Assembly: GCA_951230915.1 (NCBI GenBank) | Contig: OX579642.1 | Location: 496,001 to 560,000, forward strand | Direction: 5' to 3' | From: Antitrichia curtipendula | Taxonomy: Eukaryota > Streptophyta > Bryopsida > Hypnales > Leucodontaceae | Length of the DNA stretch: 64,000 bases | In this document: piece after piece, positions 36,149 to 49,467 of the stretch | Position numbering within the stretch: the first letter of the stretch is position 1 | Layout of the letters: the number at the start of each line of letters is the position of its first letter | Notes under the pieces: generated by a model | The model's input: the letters and a program-made list of their open reading frames with translations, nothing else | Told to the model about the DNA's origin: nothing | Database searches by the model: none | Program-made: the position numbers and the translations under genes

Positions 36149-37101
36149 TTAACCCCTAAATGCCTAAACTGAAGGTTTTTTGGCAACATAGCAATTTGAG
36201 GTAGCTTACTACAACTAGAATTTTTATTTTTTTTCTTTGAATTTTTCACACAACTTGTGCCCAAGGAGTAGCTTTAAGTCCCAAATTTTTTTGTAACTTT
36301 TGACTATATGGTTAAAATTTTATTGTATGATATGTAGTTCTCATTGCTCAGCGGCTAGCTAGGACAACAAAAAAAGCTTCTTTAAATCACTTTTTTAAGA
36401 TATTAAAATTTGAAATTGGTTCTCTAAATTTATATATATATATGAAAGCTTTGAATCATTCCATTTTGATTAATGAGATAAAGTTATGACGAGTTTTAAT
36501 TTGCAGGAGTTTTAGGATAGTTATGAAATCTCTCTTCTAAGATAAACTTTGAAGTCCTTTATTTAACTTAGTTTTCAATATTTTTGGAAAAAAATAAAAA
36601 ACATCAGATGTAGATTATTTATTACAACATTACAACCATTGAGATTTTCATTTTTCAATTCCATAAATAAAATTATTAACAATTTAGTATTTTGAATCAT
36701 CATCTACTTATTATTTCTTCCATTTCTTCCATTGCTACTCATCTATTGTACAATTCCAAATGATTTAAAAAAATTCAAGCATATAGCCAACTTACCTTGA
36801 AGAATGAATCCAAAGAAGCATCACCATTTGGGACATTTTTTCATACAAATGTGACCTTGTGACGTATAGCTCCCCGTTTTTTTACAAGGCCAAAAAAAGG
36901 ATTTTTGTCACTTCAAACACTAATATCTTGCAATCTATAAGGTGGAAATTTCTGAATTTTTTTTTCACATCTTCTCAAACCAGCATATTATGGTTACATG
37001 TGTTAAAAATGTTTTTTTTTCAAAAATTTGGTACTTGTACTAGAAATGGCAGTTTTGGAGTGTTTTTGGTAAAAACATAGTCCAAAACATTTAGGGGTTA
37101 A
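36149..37101 (+). mobile_element. TTAA-flanked piggyBac-like element, subfamily B (copy 2, 953 bp)
   Basis: Ends TTAACCCCTAAATGCC and ACATTTAGGGGTTAA; the outer bases differ (TTTT left, TTCA right). The interior is colinear with copy 1, more diverged. Confidence 0.75.
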
Positions 37102-38648
37102 TTCATAAGCGAAATGTTGACTGTGATCAATTGAGTTGGAATGAATCCCATTTTCCATTGGCTTGACATGTTTGTAGAACTTAACACCATTGTCTTTTGT
37201 TTTTTTCTTGTAAAGTCTTTTATTCTACATAATTTTAGGCCTTTTTGTTGCCTAAATTTTGAAAATATTTATGATTTGATTAGTTCTAAAAATCCATTTA
37301 TTTTTCCTATATCTATTGCAAATTAAATGAGATTTACTCCCCTAATGCCAAAAAATATTCTTAATTATCAAACCTACATGCAACAAGTTTGACACTCTCA
37401 TTTTTTTTAATTGTTCAATCAAATTGATGATTATAATCTATTCATATCAAGCTTCTAATATATTCATGATCTTTATTAAATTGATTTTATTAGAAACACT
37501 TAACTTTGAACAGTTGAATAATGCAATTTTTATCTTGTTGCTTGATTGTGTATTACATGGACATGTGAAACAAATAATTGCAATGCAGAGTTGATGATAA
37601 AAACATCACTACTCTCTTAGATTTTACCGAGGTAAATACACCCAAATGTGTCTGAATAAGCCCTATTAATATTATGGAATATGAAGCCAATAAAATGAAG
37701 CCTCTCTCCGATCTTTCCACAAGAATATGTATTTTCCTCTTATTAAATGGCCAATTTCTTATTGAATCTCGTTACTTGGAAATCAATAGAATATTTTAGA
37801 ATCTCCTCAAATGCATTTTTAGACATTGTATGAATAAACTATAAATTTTTACAATGCTAAAAATAAACATACCTACAAGCACCCCCTAGATTCTCATGAA
37901 TAGATGTTGTACATATCAAACAAGAATTTGTAGAGATAACACTAATGTTGACACTAAGTGTCTATTTGGATAACTTCACCTAAGATTGTAGGATGGAATA
38001 AAAATGTTTTTTTCATCTAATTTTTTTTTTATAATTGTTTGAGTACAATTTCAGTGAATAGTATTGTAAATTTCATCATTATGGTATTATTGACTCTTCT
38101 ATAGATTAATCCATAGATCATCCTTGTAGTGTATTCTGGTCATTTTTTGCTATTTACACTTGATGCCAATTTTAGCCATAAAAATTATATTTTGTGAATT
38201 TGAGTCAAACTTATGAAATAAAGCTCATCAACTGCAATTTCTATTCCAATCAAAAAAAAAATTTAATTCTTAAAGTCCAATATTAAATATCAATATGAAC
38301 TTTAGGCCTATAACCAAAGTTTTTTTATATCCTAATTTTAGAGTGATACGGAAAATTTAATTTATACCATGATGTTATGGGCTATAATATATAATAATAA
38401 ATTTTATATTATTTGAATGTATTGTGTATCTATTATAAAATTTATTTTTTTATTTTTTAGAAAACTCACAATAATTTCAAATTTTTCCCAAAAAGCTTAA
38501 ATTTTTTATAACTTGTAGTAAGAATATGGTTTCATCTCTAAAAAATAAATTTAGAATTTTTCATTCACATCTAGTTACAAAATGGCAACAAATAGAGTGA
38601 TGGACAATGAGGCTTGAAATCAATGGTCACCGATCCAGTCTTCCAAGG
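37102..38648. other. AT-rich spacer, nothing recognised
   Basis: 1.5 kb with no repeat ends or frames worth calling. Confidence 0.5.
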
Positions 38649-39591
38649 TTAACCCCTAAAGGACCAAACACCGTTTTTTGACAACATAGCGTTTTGGGGC
38701 AGCTCACCACGAATGGAATTTTTATTTTTTTTCTTTGAAATTTTCACACAAGCTGTGCCCAAGGAGTAGCTTTAGGGCCCAACAGTTTTCATAACTTTTG
38801 ACCACATGGTTAAAAAGTTATGGTATGATATGTAGTTTTCATTGTTCGGCGGGCAGCTCGGGCAGCAAAAGAAACTTCTTTAAAAATTACTTTTAAAAAA
38901 AACAAAAATTTGAAATTGGTTCTTTGGATTTATTTATACGTGGGAAGCTTTGAGTCATTCCATTTTGATCTATGAGTCAAAAGTTACGAGGATTCTTAGT
39001 TTGAGGGCAGCTATGGAATCTCTACTCTAAAATAAACTTTGAAGTCCTTTATTTTACTCAATTTTCAATATTTTTGAAAAAAAACAAAAATATTGGGTGT
39101 AGATAGGTCTTTATAACATTATAACCATTGGGATTGGCATTATGTAATTCTATGATTAAATTCTTAACAATTTAGTGTTTTGAATCATTTTCTACTTCTT
39201 TCCACTTACTATTTTTTTCCTATATGTTGTACAATTCCAAATGATCTGAAATTTTTCAAGCATGTAGCTAACTTGCTTTGAAGAATGAATCCAAAGAGTT
39301 ACCACCATTTGGACATTTTTTCATGCAAATGTGACCATGTGAAGTGCAGCTGCCCGGTTTTTCGCACGGACAAAAAAAGGGTTTTTGTCACTTCAAATGC
39401 TAATTTCTTGCAATCTACACGGTGGAAATTTCTGAAATTTTTTCCACATCTTCTCAAACTAATTTACTACAAGGTCCTACGGTTACATGTGTCCAAAAAT
39501 GTTTTTTTTCCAAAATTTGGTACTTGTACTAGAAATGGCAGTTTGGGAGCGTTTTTTTGTGAAAACATAGTCAAAAACCTTTAGGGGTTAA
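38649..39591 (+). mobile_element. TTAA-flanked piggyBac-like element, subfamily B (copy 3, 943 bp)
   Basis: Ends TTAACCCCTAAAGGACC and AACCTTTAGGGGTTAA, flanks AAGG and GGAA. Colinear with copies 1 and 2. The 99-codon frame at 39285-39584 is repeat sequence. Confidence 0.8.
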
Positions 39592-40978
39592 GGAAGGGGT
39601 CACAATTGGGTTCATTTATCCAAGTAGAAAATTCTACACCGCTTTACACTATACTGGAGGAGTGCATCGGTCAAGGATTGTAGGAATATGGAGCAACATG
39701 ATAGGAGGAAATTTTGTTCTTCACCAAATTGGATTTTACTCTACGGCCAAGACTTGTCAAGTGGAGAACTTCAAGCTTGGATGAGAAAATGACATGGCTA
39801 CCTATGTGGCATCACTTTTTGTAAGAAGAGTTCTTTGGAGGTCAAGTTTCTTAGGCAGCTTCATCCCCCATACAAGAAACTTGACCTTCACAGAACTCCA
39901 ACTTCATTTGTTGTCTTTTCATCATGTCATATCTCAGCCATGCAATTGAGGACTTCCTGTATTTCAAATAGCATTAGTTAACTCTTTGTTTCTTCTTTTT
40001 CCACATTGCAAAACTCTCTTTTTGGTGAAGTTGTATGGAAGACTTCTCCACTTGGTGTTTACATTTCAACCAGTCAAGACTTCATATGGCATTCTTTTTC
40101 ATCGTCTCCAACATCCTTCCGGTTGCCTCAGATAACCATGTCTTGGCCAAAACTTCTTGCCGGACTAGTGCACTTCTCCATCATGGTGTAAAGCAGTTTC
40201 AACACTTTTCAATTTTGTTCACAAAAGAGGAAGCCATTCTCTTGGTCCTGATTTTCCAGTATGAAGTTGTCAACCAAAATGGTGGATTTAACGGAACTTG
40301 GAGGATTGGTGTGATGATTGGTGGACAACAAAAACTAGGGCAGAAAATGGTGGAATGATTGAAGGAAGATCTCAATTTTCATAGGATTGTCGATGGCAAA
40401 GAGCAAGTGTCGGATGAAAGGGAGTCTATCTAAACCAACCTATGAAAAGGGGGGTACACTTGACATTTTGCCATTGGTTGAGAAAATGAGAGGGGTGCTT
40501 GTGAAGTACCCACCCCCATCGCATATTTGTATTTTCCTTAAATTTACTTGGCATGCAAACAATATGGGATATCAACTGTCTTATGTATTTTGTATACTTT
40601 GTATCCATATTTTATATGGATATGTATATGTGTCTGTGTATATCATGTACGTTTTGTATGTATTATATTTATATTCCACATATTATATATATTATGTATT
40701 CCATATCCCAAAGTGTTGGTAGCCAAGATCGTCACTCACGACAGCGGTCAACGGTGATTGTTTACTTTTTGAATTGGAGATCAATGGCATTGGAGGGGGG
40801 GGGGGGGGAAGTTATTTTTTAACCAAAATCAATGGCTTTGGATTTTTTCAAAAGGAGGGGCGGATTGCAGGAACAAGACATGCTTGCCTCTTTTTGGATA
40901 CATAGTATATTTTAGATAATGAGAGTTTTTGCACTAATCACTTATGTTGGGCTTGTCACTTTAGAAATCATCTTTTTT
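39592..40978. other. Spacer with a possible Ty1/copia fragment
   Basis: On the minus strand, about 40195-40040, a broken frame reads SGKKFWPRHGYLRQP...KRMPYEVLTG. The YL-x13-PYEVL spacing resembles the Ty1/copia integrase C-terminal region, but stops interrupt it and identity is weak. A 14-base hairpin (AGGTCAAGTTTCTT, 39839-39886, loop about 20) and a run of 14 G (40795-40808) also lie here. Confidence 0.35.
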
Positions 40979-41130
40979 GATATTGTATAAATCATTTGCT
41001 TAAGAAAACTTCAATAACATTCATTGGAGGTTAAACTACTATACAATACCTCCCCTTTTATACAAAATTCCAAAGATGAACGTTTGCACTTTTGTCTTAT
41101 ATAGAAGGATTCTCTATCATCCATTGGACA
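40979..41130 (+). repeat. Interspersed repeat D, copy 1
   Basis: Aligns with 46773-46930 in the same orientation (ACATTCATTGGAGGTTAAAC, CTTCCC-like, ATCATCCATTGGACAC). The class is unknown. Confidence 0.55.
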
Positions 41131-41276
41131 CTCTTAGGCTATCACGTCATTAGTTGTTACAAGATTAAAGTATAGGAAGTCAATTGTAGTTGCAGTATGC
41201 TTTTTCTGTGTATGTATCTCACAGAGAAGGTGCATAGATTGAAGTATTTGGTTGTGGCAAAAATTTGTTCTCATCT

Positions 41277-42015
41277 TAATTCTTAAAAGAAAAAAACTAA
41301 AAAGACCAAATTAAGCTTTTTCATTTTGGGGGTAGGACATTGTAAAGTCAAAGAAATTTAATTTTTTAAACTGAGTATAGGAGAATGTGTGTCATGCTAT
41401 TAGTATTTTAGCACACTAAAATCTGTGTTCAATTTGACCAAGTAGTTTCATAATTAAAAGATAAAATATATTTTGCATCTCATTTTGGCAACTGAATATT
41501 TTTATATTTTGATTATTATTTTTAAACCAACTATAACATCCAATATCTATTTCTATGAATTTTATTTTTTTCAAATTTCAAATTTCAAAACTTCACATAT
41601 TTTTAAGATATTTATTTTTAAACTTTGAGGAAAAGTTCTTTTCATCACTTTGCACATGCATAGTTCATCTTTCAAAAAACTCTATAAAAATTTGTGAGCC
41701 TCACAACTTGCACAAGTTGAGTTTCTCTAAAATTAAGTTGAAAATTCATGAAAAATTTCCAAGAAAAAACTAACTCAAATACAAAAATATTTTTTTGTTG
41801 CTCAAATTGCTCATGTTGAAAATAATATGACTAAATTAGACATAACATAGTAACCATTCATCCAAACTCTATGAAATTTGTCTTGAATTCAAGACAATCT
41901 TTTAATATGTCTATGTGCAAAATTCCAACGATCGGATTGAAAAATTGAGATTGCATTTGCTTGCCTAAAACCAATATAAGCCCCCAAAACACCTCCTTTG
42001 TCATTTAGGGATTAA
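41277..42015. mobile_element. TTAA-flanked non-autonomous element, family C, copy 2
   Basis: Left end TTAATTCTTAAAAG (degraded), right end TCATTTAGGGATTAA. The interior is colinear with 7401-8132. Confidence 0.55.
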
Positions 42016-42134
42016 GCTAGATCTAATGACACATGACACTTCTAATTCGAATCACTATTGTCTCTCCTAAATGTTTGACAAGCTACAAAGTGGTCATGGA
42101 TTCTACTTGTATGGTGTTGTATTTGAGCATGATA

Positions 42135-42330
42135 AGATTTAAGTGTTAAAATGGAATCCAAAAAAAATGTTGATCGTTGAATTACAAATTCAATGGTGTA
42201 TGTCTTACCATATTTTAGTACATAATTTGTATTTTAGAAGTAAAAAATGGGGTCATATGTAGGGGCCCTACATCCCTTCAAGTAATAATACACATTTCAA
42301 GAAGATGAACCATATATCAACTGCAATACC
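42135..42330 (-). repeat. Interspersed repeat F, copy 2
   Basis: Inverted relative to 35640-35832. Shares ACATAATTTGTATTTTAGAA and the CCTACAT segment. Confidence 0.6.
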
Positions 42331-42721
42331 TTATTCTAAATGTACCATTATAAGTTTTTCAACTGCATTGGAGGGCCATTTCAAGCCTGTTTTCTATGTT
42401 GGAAACCATCCACTGTTGGCCAAAATAAAAAATAATAAAAAAATATGTTTAAATTTTAAACTTAATATTTAATATTAAAATATTAAAACAAAAAATTAAG
42501 ATATTAATTAAATATTATTATCTGACATGGCAATAGTTTTGCCACATCCGATTGTTGATTTGGTTCTAATTTGATGCAATTTCCATGTTCTTAAGGCCCT
42601 CTATAACTTTAAAATCTCATCTATTGCAATTTGGCACCCAATGAATGTTGCTTTAGAAATACTAATTTTGTACACAAGCTAATTCATGTAGTGCATTTGG
42701 AAGTAATAATACCAATTTGTA

Positions 42722-43663
42722 TTAACCCTAAAGGACCAAGGCTTTTTCTCCATCAAAATAGAGTAAAAAACGTCACTTCTATGTAAAAAGCAAAAAAAAA
42801 TTTAATTTAATTTAATTTTTTTTTTTTTCATATCTAGCAATAGGATCTGATATTAGACTAGTATAAAAATGTATGCGAGAAATTCTAGAAACTTTAACCA
42901 CATAGATTGTAAAATATTTGCATCCAAAGTGAAGAAAACATTTTTTTTTGCACCTTGCTTGACTAGATTTTTTGGCTTTCAATTGAGTCTTTTAAACTTA
43001 ATTTTTTCTTACTATCAATTTTGATTTTCTAAGTTTTTATGTTGAATACTTGAGTTGAGAATCTAGGAAAAAAATTCAAGTAAAAAGTACTTGATTTTTA
43101 CTCATTAAAAATTTATTAAGTAGAAGTAGGTTCAAGATTGAAGGAAAAACTAAATTGTTAATAGCTCTAAGATGAAATTGAAATACAATAATTCCAATTG
43201 TGGGATCATTCTAGCAAGCAAATAAAATCTTGTAAAACAATATTTCTTGGAAAATTATAAAAATACATTAAAAAATGAATCCTATAAGTTATTTTTTCAA
43301 GAAGATGCTTAGATTGCCCAAAAATCTACGATTGTCCATAATTTTTTCATCACTAGTCCAAATAGAATGAATGAAAGCTTCAAATAAAGACAAAAATATA
43401 TAGTTTTAGTGAAAAAAAATTATTGTTATTATTTTGAATTTTCTAATTTTTTTATGCTGCCCACCAACCTTCATTTTCGGCTTATTGTGCCATCACTTTT
43501 TCTACCAAGCACCAATTGAAATACAATTTAAATATCAACAAAGTTCTTGCAATACCGCACATCCTTAAAAAGTTTCAAAAAAATTCACTAAATATTGAAG
43601 TCACAGGAACAAACCTATACTCTAATTGTCCCCTGAGGGAACAAACGGTCCTTTAGAAGTTAA
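42722..43663 (-). mobile_element. TTAA-flanked element, subfamily A' (copy 2, 942 bp)
   Basis: Ends TTAACCCTAAAGGACC and GTCCTTTAGAAGTTAA. It runs opposite to the A' copy at 49468-50398 and shares the A-type interior (CATAATTTTTTCATCACTAG, CACCAATTGAAATAC, GTCCCCTGAGGGAACAA). Confidence 0.7.
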
Positions 43664-45718
43664 CTTGGAAAAATTTGCAAGGCACACTAATGTGAAAGTT
43701 CAATATTTTAGATATAGTTAATATAATGTGATTAACACTATTTTCATATTGTTTCAAATGAGGTCTCAAACAATATGATCATCATCTAATTTTCATCTAC
43801 CTTCATCCAACTTTCACCTAAAATTCATCCGAATAATTACACTTATTATACCATATTCATCCAACATCCATCCAAATTATTTAACATAAATACTATTCAA
43901 ACTCTCACACTCATTGAAGTAGCTTATGCAATAAAAAGAAAATAGAAAATAATTTGTATGCTAGTATTGAAAAATTCAAAATATCAACAAAGACATATAT
44001 TTGAAGAACTTGGCTAGATGTGAAACTTTACTTCTTTGCATGCGAAGTTACCCAAATGCAAATAACTATCTTTATACAATAACAAAAAATAAAATAAATT
44101 ACTCTAACATTCCTTAGAAAAAAGAAGGGCTTTACATAAAATATCAACACAAAGTAACTTTCATAAAAACAGAACTACCAAAATTGGGATATCTAGCCTT
44201 GCATAATTAGATTTTAAAGTTACTTAAAAAAAATTTCAATGTTATTTTTATTCAAATAATGCTCAATGTCAAAAATCAAACATCTAGTGAAGTCATTAGG
44301 AAAGTTCTCAAACGTCTATCATCTTTGTAGAATAGAGTTAAGAAGTTTTTAGTGCAGATTTTGTTCTTTCTTTTTCTTAATTTTTGTAACTCTTTGAAAC
44401 AAAATATATTCCACTTTGTACATCAAAGTGGCTTGAAATTGTACACTCCATGTTCTCCACTTTTATCCTACCGTGTTATCAAACCCTGCACGTAAGAGAT
44501 TTTGGAGACTTTTGAATGTTTTCAAAAGGTATATACTATACCATAAACCCGCATTTTAAAGCGGTTTTAAACAACATATTAGGGTCAAAGTAGTAAACCT
44601 TTGTTGATTATATTGCATTTGGAGGTAGAACTATGAGCATTATGTGCTTTTGAAAAAATATTTAAAAAGGAAATATAATAACTTTAAAAATAACATTCTT
44701 TCAAAATTTGAGTTTCATAAAATATTTATTCCAAAAGTTATGCATTAAAAACACTTTATATTTTTTTGTTAAAATCGCTAGAAAATAATGAAACATTCAA
44801 AAAAATATAACAAAAACAAGAATTTGATAATAACTTCATGGAGATAATATGTCACCGAAAATTTATAGAAAGTTACTTTGAGATGTCTAGAATGTATATA
44901 TAATAGAGCCTTGATTGCATTTATGTGGATGACAACAAATGTTTTTTAGAATCCCTTGTAGTTTTTGTAACCTTAGTAGAAGAATAGGTGTCCAGAAATT
45001 GAAGTAAAAATCATCATTTAGATTCTTCATAGTACTAAAAATCTCTAAAATCTAAATTGTAACAAATTAAAGAAATCAAATAAAAAATAATATATATTTT
45101 TAGAAATTACAAAAAAATATGTATTAACTTAGACAATATACTATTCAACTCTAATATGAATTTCAAACTATATTTTATATTTAAAATCCCAAATTTCAAA
45201 TAATACTTCAAATTAGTAATTCTCTTTTGGCATCTCAAGTTCATTTTTTTATTTTTTTTCATTTTTTATGAAGTGCCAAAATGGCTATATAAAATTTTTT
45301 ATTGGTGCTACAAATTTTTGCATTTATCCACATATTGGATAGAAAATATCACATCAACACATATTACATGTTTATAATTTTATTTTCATCAAAGATTTTT
45401 TCTAAATTCAAAATTTAATGGAGAAAATCTTCACGATTTTTTGCCATTTTTTAGCCAAAGAATTTTTTCTAGTGCAATCTGGCACCAGAAAAATAGAAAA
45501 AAAACCCTTGCTCAAGTTATGCTGACAAACACTATTAAAAGAATTGATGTTTCTCAAAAATTGTAAACATACATTGCAAAGTTTTTTGCTTTGCTGTTTT
45601 GACCGTTCTAAAGTACAACCTCTCACAAATAAAACATATCTCTCACATGCAATAAACCGTGACAATTAACAAAATCCTAACACAAAAAATTAAAAGTTCA
45701 GGGTTTGGAAGTGAAGAC
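43664..45718. other. AT-rich spacer, nothing recognised
   Basis: 2 kb without supported genes or repeat ends. The frame at 45408-45665 (minus, 85 codons) has no recognisable features. Confidence 0.5.
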
Positions 45719-45945
45719 AAAGGCTTAGATGAATGCATCCACTTTAGATGAAAGTAGCAGAAACCATCTAAAATTGTAAAAACAACTTAGATGAATGCCT
45801 AATTTATTTTTAACTACATTTTAAAAACTATTTGATTTTCATATATTATTTTTTGATTTGCCTAACTATTTTTTGTACTCTAATTAATTATTAGGTAGAA
45901 AGCTACTAAAGTTGTTATAAAGCTACAATATTCAATGCTTATTTG
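45719..45945 (+). repeat. Interspersed repeat G, copy 2
   Basis: Inverted relative to 16412-16640. The block TTAGATGAATGC occurs twice inside this copy (about 45723 and 45786). Confidence 0.6.
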
Positions 45946-46772
45946 GACAATTTTAGATGCAATTACGTCAACAATATATGAACAAGTTAAATCTATTGGA
46001 ACACCAAGGGTCAATGTTACAACAAGTTTTTGTAGAGTAAAACATACCATTGTGGTTAGAATTTGGAGTTTGCCTTCATGCCTTTATTGAAATTTTTTAA
46101 TTTACTTCTTACAAAAAGACAATTGTGAGAATTAGCGAGGGCAATTGAAATTATGAAATTTTTGACAAAGTATAAATTTGTTAAGAAGTGTGTTGCCCAT
46201 CATGGCCCAAAAGAATCTCTAGACTGCCCCCAAACCAATAAAAGTGTATACATAATAGTCATCTTACTTAGCTAAAGCCATCACCTTAACATGGAAGGCC
46301 TAAACAAGTTACTTCCAACAATGAATTTACACTAAAAAACTAAAAGTTCATAATGAAGTCACTAATCACTCCATTATTGTTAGCTAAGACATTAATTGTG
46401 GCCTATATTCCATTTATTGAAAAAAACCCATAATACATTCATTCCCTAAGTGTTCATTATGGACCTTGTGACTGCAATAGGTTGTTCTACCTTATTTGTA
46501 TTTTTGTTGTTGTACTACAACAATAGATTCTATATTCATTTACTAGATTAACTGTTTTTGCAAAAAACACGCTTGGGTAAACACCTTTATAAAAAAAATT
46601 GTAAAATTATATTTTTGACCATTCAAATTTGTATTTTTTGGACATTTAATGATAGAATTAATTTTTTTTGAAGCCACGAGCGTACTCAAAAACCTTCTAA
46701 AAGGGTCAAATTTAACTAAAATAAAGTCATTTTTGTCAATTGTGACTGGATTAATCCTTAAAGGATGGATTG
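45946..46772. other. AT-rich spacer, nothing recognised
   Basis: No supported feature. A TTAATCCTTAAAGGATGG sequence near 46752 vaguely resembles a TTAA-element end but has no partner. Confidence 0.4.
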
Positions 46773-46930
46773 GTTATCGTGTGAATCATTCCTTTAAAAA
46801 TTTACAAAAGCATTCATTAGAAGTCAAACTATTGTAGAAGACCTTCCCATTTAACAACAAAATTGAGAAGTTGAGTAGTTGTATTTTTGTGTCCTACTAG
46901 AAGAAAGTATTATTTGTCATCCATCAGACG
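46773..46930 (+). repeat. Interspersed repeat D, copy 2
   Basis: Same orientation as 40979-41130. Confidence 0.55.
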
Positions 46931-47278
46931 TCAAATGTCCTTGTTGACATTTAAAGGTCAAGGGTCATCAATCTTTCATGGAAATTCAATTTTGACACTA
47001 CTTTGCCAAATGTAAATGTAGTATGAGTTTTGCTACTTTTGCAAATATCCAAAGAACTAGTATAGGGGTTCAAAATCTAGGGAATAAGGTGGTAGTCTAA
47101 CGTTTTGTGACTAGGGTCACTTGTATTCAAGATTGGAATGAGTTTTACTATAACATTTGACAAATACTAGGAAGACATATATTCACTCTTATACCCATTT
47201 GCCAATCCTTTAAATAATGCTATGGACCGCGTGAAATGCAGTCTCAGTCCTGCCCAGTGTTCTAGGGGAGAGTTCCAA

Positions 47279-49130
47279 TAATTTGTCAAGTTTGACCACA
47301 ATTTGTCATGCACATGATCTAGTACTAGACAAGTGCAAATATAATATATTTATATAATTGTACATATGTTCTTTAATTATTGGTGATTTGCATTACCGAG
47401 ACAATTTATCTAGTCACTATTTACTAGCCTGATTACTAGTTTAGATGAGTGGAAACTAGTCCTAGTCCTACAACAATTTGTCTCTAACTAATGCAGGGCA
47501 TGATTGCAATGCATTCACCGAGCTTAGTACACTCTGCACATTTGTCACAATTTGTCAAAGTACACAATTCATTTCAAATACAAGAACCAAACCAAGGCAA
47601 ACTTTAATTCTTTCTCCAACCAAGAACTATTTCACACACTTCTCGTGCTAATTGGTAAGACAATTAATCATACTTAACATGCATTAAACCATGGCTCATC
47701 TTGTTTACTCTAATTCACACTTGGATCTAAACTAATCACTAGTTCAGTTCAACTCTTCAAACTCAGTCTTTGACAATTTTGTCTAATTGCTTTAGACTTA
47801 CCGATTAGAAATCAAAAGACAATTTGTTAAATTTCCAATCGGGAAATTTAAATCTTTTAACAAACTTAATGATCACATTCAATAAAATTTATTTGATGAC
47901 ATCACTCTCTGTAGGATCAAACAATTCAATTCTCACACATATCAATTGCACACAGAATTCTCTCAATTAAGAACACATAAGCCAAATTTACAATTTAATT
48001 CAATTTACAAAAATAATTCGTTTGCAAACAACTAGTCCTTCTCTGTCTTCAACGGTACCACAGCTTAGTACACAAATCAAGCATGACAATTTGTCTTAAT
48101 AGATCACAATGCATCAATCCTTGAATTCCACAATTTACCAATGGTTTTAGTTCTTTAACAATTCAAATTTGATTTGTAACATTATTGATTCATGTTAATG
48201 GCAACGACAAATTGTTTACACTCACTTCTTCTCATTTACTTATTTAGCAATCTACGATACAGTCATTCTTACAATGACATTATAAATAATAATTTAGTCA
48301 TATTCATATGGACAATTTGTCTCTCAAGACTCCTTTCAACAAGATGTCTTTAATCAGTTAATTTACTATCAGTCTTCACATAATTCCATAATTTTGCATT
48401 CCAATTTAATTCCAAAGACAACTGGTCCAATACTTATATAATGCTAATTACAATTCAAAGCAATTTGTTAAAAATTAACTTAATCGATAAAGTGTCAACG
48501 GTTGGTCCTTCACGATCCAGCACCAAGCTTGATTTCCACTTGCAATCCGCAGATGATTCTTTTGCCTGGTTTCTCCAACTCCTCAGTTGACAAATTGTCC
48601 TAGAGCAAGTATCCAAGTACAGTGCTCAATTGACAATTCATTTTATACAAACATCATTCACCAAGTTCAAGAATTCACTATGAAAACCTCAATGGCAAAC
48701 ACAATTTATTGAACTAATATCCACTCATACAATTATGTACTCACAACTTGTCATAACCACATACATAAAACATACATTGAAGGAACTTGGAATTAACTCG
48801 TCAATTTGTTATAATCACAATCACAAAATTCAACAATCCAATCACTGGATTATTTCACAACTTCAAATACAATTTGTCACACACAACAAATGATCCAATC
48901 ACTGGATCACAATAATTTACAAGAGCACTACACTGCTGGATAATTATTTCAAAAGACGATTTGTATTATTGAATTTGAAGAAGTTCACAATTTACAAGAA
49001 CAATATGACACTTAAGACGCGAGAAAAATAACCGAGAGAGTGAGAGAGAAGAAGTTGACAATTTGTTCATCTTAAGCTACTAAAAAGGTGTGAGACCTTG
49101 AGTATCAACCAATGCTAAGACAGTTTGTCA
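47279..49130. repeat. Cluster of about 19 near-palindromic GACAAWTTGTC motifs
   Basis: Exact or one-to-two-mismatch copies of GACAATTTGTC, or its complement GACAAATTGTC, lie near 47281, 47298, 47400, 47473, 47547, 47772, 47818, 48085, 48206, 48311, 48469, 48589, 48632, 48742, 48800, 48869, 48955, 49057 and 49119. Sequence between copies is not repeated, except CCAATCACTGGAT twice near 48840 and 48895. The region is A/C-rich on the plus strand and lacks coding frames. Outside it the motif is rare. It could be a transposon with many transposase-binding sites, a long LTR, or a protein-binding array; I cannot decide. Confidence 0.6.
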
Positions 49131-49467
49131 CTCTTCCAATCTAGTGTAATCATAGCTTTCAAAATCCTTCATCTATTTGTTCATTTATCATTCCATTCTC
49201 GTTTACTTCCTAAAGAAAAATAGTAAATGACTGCTTTTACATTACTAAAGACAAGTAGTCAAAAACAGAAAATTCACTGTGCTCACAATAACCATGAGGA
49301 CTAGTACTGTTCAATGCCTCAACCTCTTACCAAGTTGGGTAGCAAACAAAAATTTAGAACTTCTAAATTTTGTGGAATCCTAGTTAAACTTTCAATATTG
49401 ATTAATTACTATAGGTCCCCTTAATACCCCTAATTCAATGTTCGTATGTGTAACTTATTTTGAGCGG
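49131..49467. other. Spacer, nothing recognised
   Basis: Continues the composition of the motif cluster for about 200 bases, then becomes AT-rich. No end sequences. Confidence 0.35.

Noticed and set aside
39285..39584. 99-codon plus-strand frame, similar to frames at 34126, 36859 and 63332
   Set aside because: The frames recur only because they lie in the same part of subfamily B elements. They have different lengths and stops, so coding selection is not indicated.
40560..40720. Tyr/Ile-rich frames (for example 40387-40722)
   Set aside because: Produced by a TA/TG low-complexity tract.
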